Positions 1 to 6,581 of a stretch of 13,149 bases of DNA are shown in pieces. Within the stretch, counting starts at the first letter, position 1, and every line of letters begins with the position of its first letter. The position numbers and the translations under genes are program-made. Source of the DNA: a bacterium (GTDB lineage Bacteria > UBA9089 > UBA9088); assembly GCA_003498085.1 (NCBI GenBank), contig DNCM01000040.1, positions 1 to 13,149 on the forward strand, in the 5' to 3' direction. Below the pieces are notes generated by a model. The model saw only the letters and a program-made list of their open reading frames with translations. It made no database searches and had not been told where the DNA came from.

Positions 1-87
1 CATTCTAGCATCTCTTTCTACGTAGGTTATGATAAGACTGAGTAGTTACTTTTTATGACTATATGTTTGGTGAGGTGATTAAAGAAG

Positions 88-1017
88 ATGTTAAGAGATA
101 TTAAGAATATAATTTTTAAGCCCACTGAGGCATTTTATGAAATAAAAGATAGAGGACTTATACTTCCATCATTTGTCTTATACATTATAATAGAGGCGCT
201 TGGGATAATCCTTCATTTTCCTTTGGAAAAGACAGAAAAGGTAGAGATTATCACTAAAATTCCATCTTTTATTGGTTTGCCGCTTGGATTTTTTTTATGG
301 ACAGGAATAATCCATCTTATAAGTAAACGATACAGCCTTAACGGAAGCTATAGAAATCTTTTGTCTGTTTGGGGATATACCTGCATCCCTTATCTTTTTT
401 CTTTACTTGCTTTTCCTATTCTTTACCTTCTTGACCCTGATTTTGAAAAACTTACAATTTATACAATTGTAGGCATTGCTTTTGTAATCTTTGTTTCTAT
501 TGCGATGTTTATCTGGAGTATAATACTTCTTATCATTGCAATTAGAATTGTCTATAAATTTACATTAAAGAGGGTTCTTGTTATTCTGGTCATCTTCTTT
601 GTCATCGGAAGTATCTTCGAAAGTATATTTGTCTCTTTCAACGAGACATTCCTCTTTCAATCATACCCTTCCAGCGTATTCAGTGTAGCTAAGGAATATG
701 AAGATGGTATATTTTTCACGAAAGATAAAGTAAGTTATCTATTCAGAGAGCCAAAACCAGGCAATATGATTGTTTTTGTCCAAGAAAAAGACATAAACAA
801 AAAGCCAATCTGTATCTGCATATCTGTCATTGGCGAAAATACCCCTATCCATTCATGGATTATTGGGGGATGTAAAGAGTATATTGGAAAGATAGAAGAA
901 AAGAAAGATGATCTTTTTCTCGTTTTTTATCAGGAAAAGAAAGTCTTAGTCAAGAAAGAACAGGTAAAGGGAAGAGTTTGTGGCTTTGTCAGTGTAGAAG
1001 AGCTAGAGAAAAAATAG
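88..1017 (+). CDS. Yip1-domain membrane protein with degenerate signal-peptidase-I-like C-terminus
   Basis: A 309-residue integral membrane protein. The N-terminus (residues 9-22, IFKPTEAFYEIKDR) is the usual opening of Yip1-family proteins, and several hydrophobic segments follow (about 25-43, 59-79, 92-116, 124-156). A further segment at 163-183 leads into a soluble tail. The tail follows the order of a signal peptidase I domain: YPSS (193-196) where IPSGSM is expected, EDGIFF (205-210) for the GD box, YLFREPKPGNMIVF (217-230) closely resembling the family's Y-x-FREPKRGDIVVF block, ISVIGENT (245-252) for KRVIGLPGD, and VKGRVCGFV (293-301) near the end. The nucleophile Ser and general-base Lys both appear to be missing, so it is probably not an active peptidase. 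The start is supported by GGTGAGGTG at 69-77. It stands alone, 172 nt before the next gene. The Yip1 call is fairly sure; the second domain is inferred by eye. Confidence 0.8.
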   Translation: MLRDIKNIIFKPTEAFYEIKDRGLILPSFVLYIIIEALGIILHFPLEKTEKVEIITKIPSFIGLPLGFFLWTGIIHLISKRYSLNGSYRNLLSVWGYTCIPYLFSLLAFPILYLLDPDFEKLTIYTIVGIAFVIFVSIAMFIWSIILLIIAIRIVYKFTLKRVLVILVIFFVIGSIFESIFVSFNETFLFQSYPSSVFSVAKEYEDGIFFTKDKVSYLFREPKPGNMIVFVQEKDINKKPICICISVIGENTPIHSWIIGGCKEYIGKIEEKKDDLFLVFYQEKKVLVKKEQVKGRVCGFVSVEELEKK

Positions 1018-1146
1018 ATCTTTGGTTGCATCTGGTCGTTTTTCTATTATAGAATAAGATATTGAAATGAAAATTATTCCTAATAAGAGGTTATTTTGGT
1101 TTCTGAAGGAAGGGATAAGTCTTGACTCTCTCGCCAATAAAAAATT

Positions 1147-1175
1147 TGAAACATTTTATTATCTTATTTCGTTAT
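1147..1175 (+). promoter_or_regulatory. Candidate ECF-sigma promoter (TGAAAC-N17-CGTTAT)
   Basis: TGAAAC at 1147-1152 and CGTTAT at 1170-1175 are separated by 17 nt. This resembles the TGAAAC / CGT-type promoters recognised by several ECF sigma factors. It lies directly upstream of an ECF sigma gene, where autoregulation is common. The predicted start of transcription would fall only about 8 nt before the ATG at 1190, leaving almost no leader. No good sigma70 promoter is visible: TTGACT at 1122-1127 has no -10 box at proper spacing. In AT-rich DNA such a match may be chance. Confidence 0.35.
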
Positions 1176-1189
1176 ATTAGATGAGATGA

Positions 1190-1705
1190 ATGGAAAAGAG
1201 CGACGATTGTCTTGTTGAGGACGCAAGAAAAAACAAAGATGAATTTGGAAAGATTATTGAGAGGTATAAGGACAAGGTGTTCAACATAGCATATCATTAT
1301 TTTTATGATTATCATGAGGCTTGTGACATATCCCAAGAGGTGTTTCTTAGGGTATATAAAAATCTAAAAAGATATAAATTGGGGACAAATTTTAGGGCAT
1401 GGTTATTTAGGATTGTGAATAATCTATGTATAGATTTCATAAGAAAGAGAAAAAAGGAGGTAGCGTTAGAGGATTGGATGGTGAAAGGAAAGGACCAATT
1501 CCTAAATATAGAAACAGGGCTTTCTATTGATGAGGCAATGAAGGAATTTCCTCCTTTGTATAGGACGATAGTTATTTTAAGATATAAGGAAGACTTATCT
1601 TATAATGAAATTTCTTATAGTATGAATATTCCAGAAGGGACAGTAAAAACATATTTACATAGGGCAAAGGAGGTTTTAAAGAAGAGACTTAAAGATGAAT
1701 TTTGA
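1190..1705 (+). CDS. ECF-family RNA polymerase sigma factor (sigma-70 family, RpoE-like)
   Basis: A 171-residue sigma factor of normal ECF length with only regions 2 and 4. Region 2 spans about residues 18-87 and includes DISQEVFLRVYKNLKRY (46-62) and the core FRAWLFRIVNNLCIDFIRKR (68-87), typical of -10 recognition and core RNA polymerase binding. Region 4 spans about 112-166, with PPLYRTIVILRY followed by a helix-turn-helix, LSYNEISYSMNIPEGTVKTYLHRAK (split here as 136-150 and 151-160), for -35 recognition. The ATG at 1190 fits the family's usual start, because an in-frame upstream ATG at 1181 is closed by TGA at 1187. The Shine-Dalgarno is weak. It heads a run of overlapping genes encoding an outer-membrane receptor and its TonB energiser, so it most likely controls that operon, possibly through the promoter at 1147. 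Confidence 0.95.
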   Translation: MEKSDDCLVEDARKNKDEFGKIIERYKDKVFNIAYHYFYDYHEACDISQEVFLRVYKNLKRYKLGTNFRAWLFRIVNNLCIDFIRKRKKEVALEDWMVKGKDQFLNIETGLSIDEAMKEFPPLYRTIVILRYKEDLSYNEISYSMNIPEGTVKTYLHRAKEVLKKRLKDEF

Positions 1706-1895
1706 GGAAAAACTGACTAGTCTTTTAAAAGAAAACGAAGTAAGAGCCCCTTCTTACTTTACAGAATCTGTCATTTTAAAGATAGAAATGACGCAGGTGA
1801 AAGAGGTTTTACTTAAGATAATTAAAGCCTTATCTTTAAGGTATTGTTTGATGCCATTTAATATAAGATGTTTTGGAGGCATAATAAGGAGGTAG
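1695..1895 (+). CDS. Small protein overlapping the sigma gene; possible reduced anti-sigma factor
   Basis: A 66-residue open frame whose ATG overlaps the last 11 nt of the sigma gene, the usual place for a cognate anti-sigma factor. The first half (residues 1-31, ending APSYFTESVILKIE) resembles the cytoplasmic stretch of anti-sigma-like proteins that precedes a membrane segment. The second half is basic and only moderately hydrophobic (VLLKIIKALSLRYCLMPF, 37-54), so a membrane span is doubtful. No HxxxCxxC zinc-binding anti-sigma motif is present. The other two frames stop early in the second half, so a simple frameshift does not restore a longer protein. Its stop at 1893-1895 sits on the ribosome-binding site of the next gene, suggesting coupled translation. 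The function is inferred only from position. Confidence 0.5.
   Translation: MNFEEKLTSLLKENEVRAPSYFTESVILKIEMTQVKEVLLKIIKALSLRYCLMPFNIRCFGGIIRR
1886..1892 (+). promoter_or_regulatory. Ribosome-binding site fixing the 2TM gene start
   Basis: AAGGAGG lies 8 nt before the ATG at 1901. This makes 1901, not the in-frame ATG at 1868, the likely start of the 2TM-domain protein. It overlaps the stop codon region of the preceding 66-residue frame. Confidence 0.75.
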
Positions 1896-1900
1896 ATAGT

Positions 1901-2197
1901 ATGGAAAACATATCATTAGAGGATTATAAGAGGATTTATAGAGAAATAACAAAAGAGGAGGAAAAAAGGGGATTTCTGCATCACCTTTGTGCTTACATAT
2001 GCTTTAATACTATATTTACCCTCATAAATCTCTTATATGCCCGGGATATTATTTGGTTCTTCTGGCCGATTATAATATGGGGAATTATGGGGATAATTCC
2101 ACATTATCTCTATAGCATCCGTTGGATAAAAAGAGACATAAAGAATAGAGAGATCTTAGCAGAGATGAGAGCAAAGAAGGAGATGGAAGAGAAATGA
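1901..2197 (+). CDS. 2TM-domain membrane protein
   Basis: A 98-residue protein matching the small 2TM domain family. A charged N-terminal helix (about 5-24) is followed by GFLHHLCAYICFNTIFTLIN (24-43), then WFFWPIIIWGIMGIIPHYLY (52-71), and a basic cytoplasmic tail. The family hallmarks visible are the GF-x-H-x3-Y-x3-N pattern in the first span and WFxWPIxxWGI-x4-H in the second. In other bacteria this domain occurs alone or fused to regulatory proteins such as histidine kinases and LytTR regulators; its biochemical role is unknown. Here it lies between an ECF sigma factor and TonB-receptor genes, so a membrane regulatory role, perhaps with the preceding small protein, is possible but inferred. 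Its stop overlaps the next start (ATGA at 2194-2197). Confidence 0.8.
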   Translation: MENISLEDYKRIYREITKEEEKRGFLHHLCAYICFNTIFTLINLLYARDIIWFFWPIIIWGIMGIIPHYLYSIRWIKRDIKNREILAEMRAKKEMEEK

Positions 2198-2955
2198 TTA
2201 GGTTATGTTTTCTTTTTTGTTTTATGGCAAGTCTTGCCTTAGGAGAGACATTTAGTGATTTAGTACTAAAAGGTAGGATTAAAGAGCCATATATGATAGA
2301 GCTAAGCAAAAAAATAGAAGAGATAGAAGTAACATTAGATGAAGAAAAAATGGTTGATATAGAAGCCATACTCAAAGATTATTCGTCAAAAGAGCCGGAT
2401 AATTTTCTCTGGCTATATCTTTTATCAAGGATCCATTTTTCTTTTGTGAATCTGTTTGAAAATGTGAAGGTGGATGATGAAAAGGCAAAAGAGTATTTGG
2501 AAAAAGCTTTGGACGATGCAAAGATGGCGATAAAACTAGAAAGTAATTTCTCTGATTCATATCGAATTGCAGCAGATATATATGGAAGGCTAATTGGGTT
2601 CAAGCCGCCCATGATCTATGGTCCTATCTATGGACCAAGGGCAAGCAAGCTTATAAAGAAAGCCCTTGAATTAGACCCAAATAATCCTGAGGTATATCTT
2701 GCCCAAGGGAGGAGTTATTTATTTACCCCAAGGGTATTTGGCGGTAGTAAAAAGAAGGCGATTGAATGTTTCAAAAAAGTATCTGATATCCTTCCTGGCT
2801 ATCATTGGAGCTATGTTTGGCAAGGACAAGCCTACCTTAAAATGGGAAGGAAAAATGAGGCGAAAGAGGCATTTGAAAAAGCATTAAGCCTTGAACCAAA
2901 AAATTTTTGGGCAAGGCATGAGATTGAAAGACTAGGAGGAGGTGATTTTAGATGA
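2194..2955 (+). CDS. Exported TPR-repeat protein of a TonB-system operon
   Basis: A 253-residue protein with a short signal peptide (about residues 1-17, ending ASLALG) and no lipobox cysteine, so it is probably periplasmic and soluble. The C-terminal half carries TPR helices: ASKLIKKALELDPNNPEVY (150-168), KKAIECFKKVSDILPGYHWS (188-207) and a classical repeat at 207-245 (WQGQAYLKMGRKNEAKEAFE, 209-228, then KALSLEPKN). From memory, the pattern YGP-x-A ... ALELDPNNP ... TP-x2-FGG-x4-AI recurs in a family of exported TPR proteins with no assigned reaction. AGGAGA at 2178-2183 supports the ATG at 2194, which overlaps the previous stop. It is translationally joined to an outer-membrane protein gene downstream, suggesting a periplasmic adaptor or assembly role in the same uptake system; this is inference. 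Confidence 0.8.
   Translation: MIRLCFLFCFMASLALGETFSDLVLKGRIKEPYMIELSKKIEEIEVTLDEEKMVDIEAILKDYSSKEPDNFLWLYLLSRIHFSFVNLFENVKVDDEKAKEYLEKALDDAKMAIKLESNFSDSYRIAADIYGRLIGFKPPMIYGPIYGPRASKLIKKALELDPNNPEVYLAQGRSYLFTPRVFGGSKKKAIECFKKVSDILPGYHWSYVWQGQAYLKMGRKNEAKEAFEKALSLEPKNFWARHEIERLGGGDFR
2937..2945 (+). promoter_or_regulatory. Full-length Shine-Dalgarno AGGAGGTGA
   Basis: AGGAGGTGA is a nine-base complement to the usual 16S rRNA 3' end. It lies 6 nt before the ATG at 2952, inside the end of the preceding TPR gene. It fixes the start of the outer-membrane protein and suggests that this product is made at a higher rate than its neighbours. Confidence 0.7.
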
Positions 2956-3614
2956 AAAAGATTTTCTTGTTTATCTTTTACTTGCTCCTTGGCAATGCCT
3001 GGGGCAGTGGAGGAGAATTCATCTTAGGAAGGGTTACATATAACCTTGATGAATTAAATACAAGATTAAAAAACCATGGTTTCAAAAGTCTAAACGAAGC
3101 CTGCAACATTATCGGTGGAGGTGGTTATTATATATATAATGAAAAAATCCTGGTAGGTGGTCATGGCGGTGGCTTTACGCAAGAGACAGAAAATGCAACA
3201 TATACTACAATCTTTAGTGGCGGGCATGGATTTTTTGATATAGGTTATGTATTTTCAAAGGAAAAAGTAAGGATTATTCCGATTTTCGGTATAGGCGGAG
3301 GCGGTGTTTCATTAAGTATAACTCCAAAGAATATAAAATCAGACTTCGATGATGTTCTAAAAGACCCAAGGCAAGAGGCAAACCTTAGTGCAGGTAATAT
3401 TTTGTTTAACCTTGGGATTATGGTAAATTATCTTTTAAGGCTCGGCCGAGATGAAAAAACAAAGGGCGGGCTATTGTTTACACTTCGTGGTGGATATATG
3501 TTTTCACCATCGAAAAGTAAGTGGTATCTATTAGATAAGGAAGTCTCGGGTTCTCCAAAAATAGACCTCTCTTCCCCATATATCTATCTTGGTATTGGTG
3601 GTGGAAGTTATTAA
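2952..3614 (+). CDS. Small glycine-rich predicted outer-membrane beta-barrel protein
   Basis: A 220-residue exported protein with a signal peptide (MKKIFLFIFYLLLGNAWG, 1-18). The rest is rich in glycine and in alternating aromatic/hydrophobic residues, for example IIGGGGYYIYNEKILVGGHG (53-72), and again FGIGGGG near 107. It ends in YIYLGIGGGSY, consistent with beta-hairpins of an 8- to 10-strand barrel. I do not recognise a named family with certainty. It lies between an exported TPR protein and the TonB-dependent receptor, with ATGA overlap upstream (2952-2955) and no gap downstream (stop 3612-3614, next ATG 3615). It is therefore likely made with the receptor, perhaps as an accessory outer-membrane component. 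A periplasmic beta-rich protein is the alternative. Confidence 0.7.
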   Translation: MKKIFLFIFYLLLGNAWGSGGEFILGRVTYNLDELNTRLKNHGFKSLNEACNIIGGGGYYIYNEKILVGGHGGGFTQETENATYTTIFSGGHGFFDIGYVFSKEKVRIIPIFGIGGGGVSLSITPKNIKSDFDDVLKDPRQEANLSAGNILFNLGIMVNYLLRLGRDEKTKGGLLFTLRGGYMFSPSKSKWYLLDKEVSGSPKIDLSSPYIYLGIGGGSY

Positions 3615-5606
3615 ATGAAAAAATTCTTTTTTATCTCTTTGTTTCCAATTCTAGGTTTCCCAGAGACAATCACAGTAACAGGGGAAGAGGTTACAATAAA
3701 AGAAAAAAGGCCCATAAAAGAAGAAGTATTTCCAAGCAAAGAGGAAATCTCTTCCTCTATGGTTGAAAGTTCTTGCGTCTCCTTATTTGACGACCTTGGT
3801 GAAACATTGAAAGCCCTACCTGGTGTTATCTCTCCAGGAGATTTTTGTTCTGCATTGTACATAAGGGGATGCTATCCTTGGGAGACAATATTTATGCTAG
3901 ACAATGTTTTTATATTTTGGCCATATAAGTGGGGAGGACTGCTTTTGTTTTATAACACAGACCTAATAAAGAGGGTTGATTTCTATGCGGGTGGCTATCC
4001 TGTAAGGGGAAATCAGGCATTAGGTGGGGTAATTGATGTCTATTACAAAGAGGGGAACAAGAAGAAAAAAAAGGGAGTTCTTGAGATTTCCCCAACAACA
4101 GCCCAGATTATGATAGATGGTCCAATAAAAGAAAACACAACATACTATTTCTCGGCAAACAGGACACACTATGACCTCCTTGCAAAGTGGTTTATTGGTG
4201 AAGATAAGGGCTATGTCTTCCCGTACTTTGATGATTTCTATTTTAAGCTATATAATGAACCAAACTACACAGACAAGGTTTCTCTGACAGCCCTAAGGGT
4301 CTCTGAGGGTATGGATATGGAGGTAAAAAAAGAGGAAGGTGCACCCGATGAGGGGCATTTTTGGTATAAGTATACAAAGGATATTTTAGCAGTAACACAA
4401 AAACAGGTATTTTCACCCTCCCTTTGGCATGAACTTACATTAAGCTATCTTAAGGATAATCTGGACATGAAGTTTACTGATTCCCCGGATTTTGAAACAA
4501 AAGGAAGGCTTAAGTTTGAAAACTACACCTTAAGGGATGAATGGACAAAGGAGATTAAAAATCATAGGCTTGGATTTGGATGCATGCTATGGCAGAGTGT
4601 TGGCAATGAAAGGTGGGATTATACCTGGAGGCAGACAGAGATAATAGATGGCACGGTTACAAAGAAAAAGCATACAGATACCTATACCTGGGAAAAGACA
4701 ACAAAGTATTGGTCATTTTATCTCCAAGATAGAATAAAAACAAGATTTTTTAGTATTGAACCTGGTATAAGATTTGAGGATAATAATATAACAAAAGAAG
4801 AGCTTATATCACCAAGACTTTCTGTTTTAATCCCAATAGGAAATAACCAGTTCAAGATTGCTTTTGGTGAATACTCGCAATACCCAATGTACTTTGGAGA
4901 TGAAGAAATAGCACCAAGGCTAAAGGCACAGCACTCAACCCAGCATATTATTGGTTGGGAAAAGAATATAGGAGGCGACAAAAGGATAAAGGTAGAGGGG
5001 TATTATAACAGATTAAGCAAGCTAATTCTTCCTGATAAAGAGAAAGAGTATCTAAACAAGGGACGAGGAAGGAATTCTGGGATTGAGGTTTTCCTTCAGA
5101 AAAAGGAGGGTGGAAAGCTAGATGGATGGCTTTCTTATGCATATTCAAGGGCAAGGAGGGAGGTTGGATTTTCTAAATACGAATACTATGCAGGAACATC
5201 AAAGAAAGAGGGTGTTTTATACCCAACAGAACAGGATAGACCGCATGTTGCATCGCTTGTTTTAAACTACAAGTTCAAAAAAAGATGGAAGGCAAATATC
5301 AGAGCAATGTACTATTCTGGAAATCCATACACACCAATTGCTGATGTAAAAAAGGGAACTGAAAACCAAGGGGCAATCTATCATCCAATCTATGGAGAAT
5401 ACTTAAGCAGTCGCCTTCCATATTATTTTAAGCTAGACCTTGCAATTGTTAAAAAACAGAAATGGGGCGAATGGTATGTCCAATTTCTTAATCTTACAAA
5501 TAGAAAGAATATCTATGGCTATTATTTCGACGATGAGACAGGCAAAATGGAAGAATTCCAGATGCTTCCATTTATGTGCTTAGGTGGTGTAAAATTTATA
5601 TTCTGA
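3615..5606 (+). CDS. TonB-dependent outer-membrane receptor
   Basis: A 663-residue receptor for active uptake across the outer membrane. It has a signal peptide (about 1-15), then a TonB box ETITVTGEE (17-25) almost at the mature N-terminus. The plug domain (about 50-145) shows LKALPGVIS, LYIRGCYPWETIFMLDNV (81-98), IKRVDFYAGGYPVRGNQALG (118-137) and GGVIDV. The remainder is beta-barrel with many alternating aromatic strands, ending in GGVKFIF with a terminal Phe as barrel-assembly machinery prefers. No STN signalling domain and no carboxypeptidase-like N-terminal domain precede the plug. Cysteines at 54, 78 and 86 in the plug could form a disulfide. GGTGGTGGAAG at 3597-3607 supports the start. 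ExbB, ExbD and TonB follow without gaps. The substrate is unknown; siderophore, vitamin and carbohydrate are all possible. Confidence 0.93.
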   Translation: MKKFFFISLFPILGFPETITVTGEEVTIKEKRPIKEEVFPSKEEISSSMVESSCVSLFDDLGETLKALPGVISPGDFCSALYIRGCYPWETIFMLDNVFIFWPYKWGGLLLFYNTDLIKRVDFYAGGYPVRGNQALGGVIDVYYKEGNKKKKKGVLEISPTTAQIMIDGPIKENTTYYFSANRTHYDLLAKWFIGEDKGYVFPYFDDFYFKLYNEPNYTDKVSLTALRVSEGMDMEVKKEEGAPDEGHFWYKYTKDILAVTQKQVFSPSLWHELTLSYLKDNLDMKFTDSPDFETKGRLKFENYTLRDEWTKEIKNHRLGFGCMLWQSVGNERWDYTWRQTEIIDGTVTKKKHTDTYTWEKTTKYWSFYLQDRIKTRFFSIEPGIRFEDNNITKEELISPRLSVLIPIGNNQFKIAFGEYSQYPMYFGDEEIAPRLKAQHSTQHIIGWEKNIGGDKRIKVEGYYNRLSKLILPDKEKEYLNKGRGRNSGIEVFLQKKEGGKLDGWLSYAYSRARREVGFSKYEYYAGTSKKEGVLYPTEQDRPHVASLVLNYKFKKRWKANIRAMYYSGNPYTPIADVKKGTENQGAIYHPIYGEYLSSRLPYYFKLDLAIVKKQKWGEWYVQFLNLTNRKNIYGYYFDDETGKMEEFQMLPFMCLGGVKFIF

Positions 5607-6211
5607 TGGATGCAATTTTTGATTTTCTAGATAAAGGAGGATATATCCTTCGCATAATCATTGGTCTTTCTGTTGTTGTATTTACACTGGTTGTTGAAAG
5701 GCTTATTTTCTTTTATAAGATAAGGGAAAAATATGATTTTTTAAGCATCCTTAAGGAAGGAAAGGAAAAAGAACTAAAGGAAGCATTAAGAAGCAAAACT
5801 CCACTATCAAGGCTTTTGCATAATTGTCTTATAAATAGGCATCTTGCAGGACAAAAACAGAAGGAGGAACTCGAGCTTTTTATAATGAAGGAGGAACCTC
5901 GTTTTTTAAGGTTCTTGAACTTTATCGCAGTATCTACAACAGCGGCACCAATTTTAGGACTTTTGGGAACTGTAGTTGGTATGATTAAGGTTTTTGATGC
6001 TCTATCCACCCTTGGAAGTCCAGATGCCCAGCTTTTGGCAAAAGGTATATCTGAAGCCTTAATAACAACAGAGGCAGGCCTTGTGGTTGCCCTTCCATGC
6101 TTGTTTCTGCACAGTTTCTTGGTATCTAAAGCAGAAGGTTACATATCGAAGATGAGGCACGAAGGACTGAGGATTATATCGTTATTTGAAAATGAGAGCA
6201 AGAAGACCTGA
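5606..6211 (+). CDS. exbB: ExbB/TolQ-family proton channel subunit
   Basis: A 201-residue inner-membrane protein of the MotA/TolQ/ExbB family. With ExbD it forms the proton-driven motor that energises TonB. A first span lies at about 13-31 (ILRIIIGLSVVVFTLVVERL, 14-33), followed by a cytoplasmic loop. The second span carries the family signature APILGLLGTVVGMIKVFDAL (114-133), and the third is ISEALITTEAGLVVALPCLF (148-167) with pore-lining Thr. I chose the ATG at 5606, which overlaps the receptor's stop (TGATG). It begins the natural MDAIFDFLDKGGY sequence, whereas an in-frame ATG at 5576 would extend back into the receptor gene. ExbB rather than TolQ is favoured because the neighbours are a TonB receptor and a TonB, with no Pal or TolB. 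Confidence 0.92.
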   Translation: MDAIFDFLDKGGYILRIIIGLSVVVFTLVVERLIFFYKIREKYDFLSILKEGKEKELKEALRSKTPLSRLLHNCLINRHLAGQKQKEELELFIMKEEPRFLRFLNFIAVSTTAAPILGLLGTVVGMIKVFDALSTLGSPDAQLLAKGISEALITTEAGLVVALPCLFLHSFLVSKAEGYISKMRHEGLRIISLFENESKKT

Positions 6212-6581
6212 GCTTACAATAGCACCACTTATTGATTGTGTATTTTTATTGCTTCTTTTCTTTGCAGTTTCGACAAGCCTTATAAAGGAGCACGGTATGC
6301 CTATAGATAAACCAAAGGCAAAGTCTGGTATTCCCCTTGCAAGGGATTATTTTATGATAACCGTAACATCCGACGAAAGGATATTCCTCGGAAAAGAGGA
6401 GGTATCTTTTGATATCCTTAAAGGAAGGCTTGTAGATTGCCTTTTGAAGAACCCAGAAATATCCGTAATAATTGCATCGGACAAAAAGGCAAGCTGCGGG
6501 AGACTCATCGATGTTCTTGATCTATGTAAAGAAATTGGTGCGAAAAGCTTGTCAGTTGCAACCATCCCCAAGCTTGAATGA
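6192..6581 (+). CDS. exbD: ExbD/TolR-family transport protein
   Basis: A 129-residue protein with a short basic N-terminus, one membrane span (about 10-30) and a periplasmic domain, the standard ExbD layout. The span contains IAPLIDCVFLLLLFFAVST (10-28); Asp15 in PLID is the essential protonatable residue of the family. The periplasmic part (about 45-129) shows the usual ITVTSDERIFLGKEEVSF and VIIASDKKASCGRLIDVLDL (93-112) blocks. The start at ATG 6192 overlaps the end of exbB in another frame. A TTG two codons upstream (6186) is possible but adds only two residues. Its stop overlaps the tonB start (ATGA, 6578-6581). It acts with ExbB and TonB at the inner membrane. Confidence 0.92.
   Translation: MRARRPELTIAPLIDCVFLLLLFFAVSTSLIKEHGMPIDKPKAKSGIPLARDYFMITVTSDERIFLGKEEVSFDILKGRLVDCLLKNPEISVIIASDKKASCGRLIDVLDLCKEIGAKSLSVATIPKLE

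Noticed and set aside
1..45. Open frame HSSISFYVGYDKTE ending in TAG, possible tail of an upstream gene
   Set aside because: Only 14 codons are visible with no recognisable motif; other frames stop early, but this is too little to call a gene.
1082..1097. AATAA-GAGG-TTATT inverted repeat after the Yip1 gene as a terminator
   Set aside because: A five-pair all-AT stem with only two following Ts would be too weak.
1868..1900. Upstream in-frame start for the 2TM protein
   Set aside because: AAGGAGG at 1886-1892 points to ATG 1901, and the extra residues do not match the family.
3615..5606. FecA-type signalling receptor partnered with the sigma factor
   Set aside because: Only about 50 residues precede the plug, including signal peptide and TonB box, so there is no room for an STN domain.
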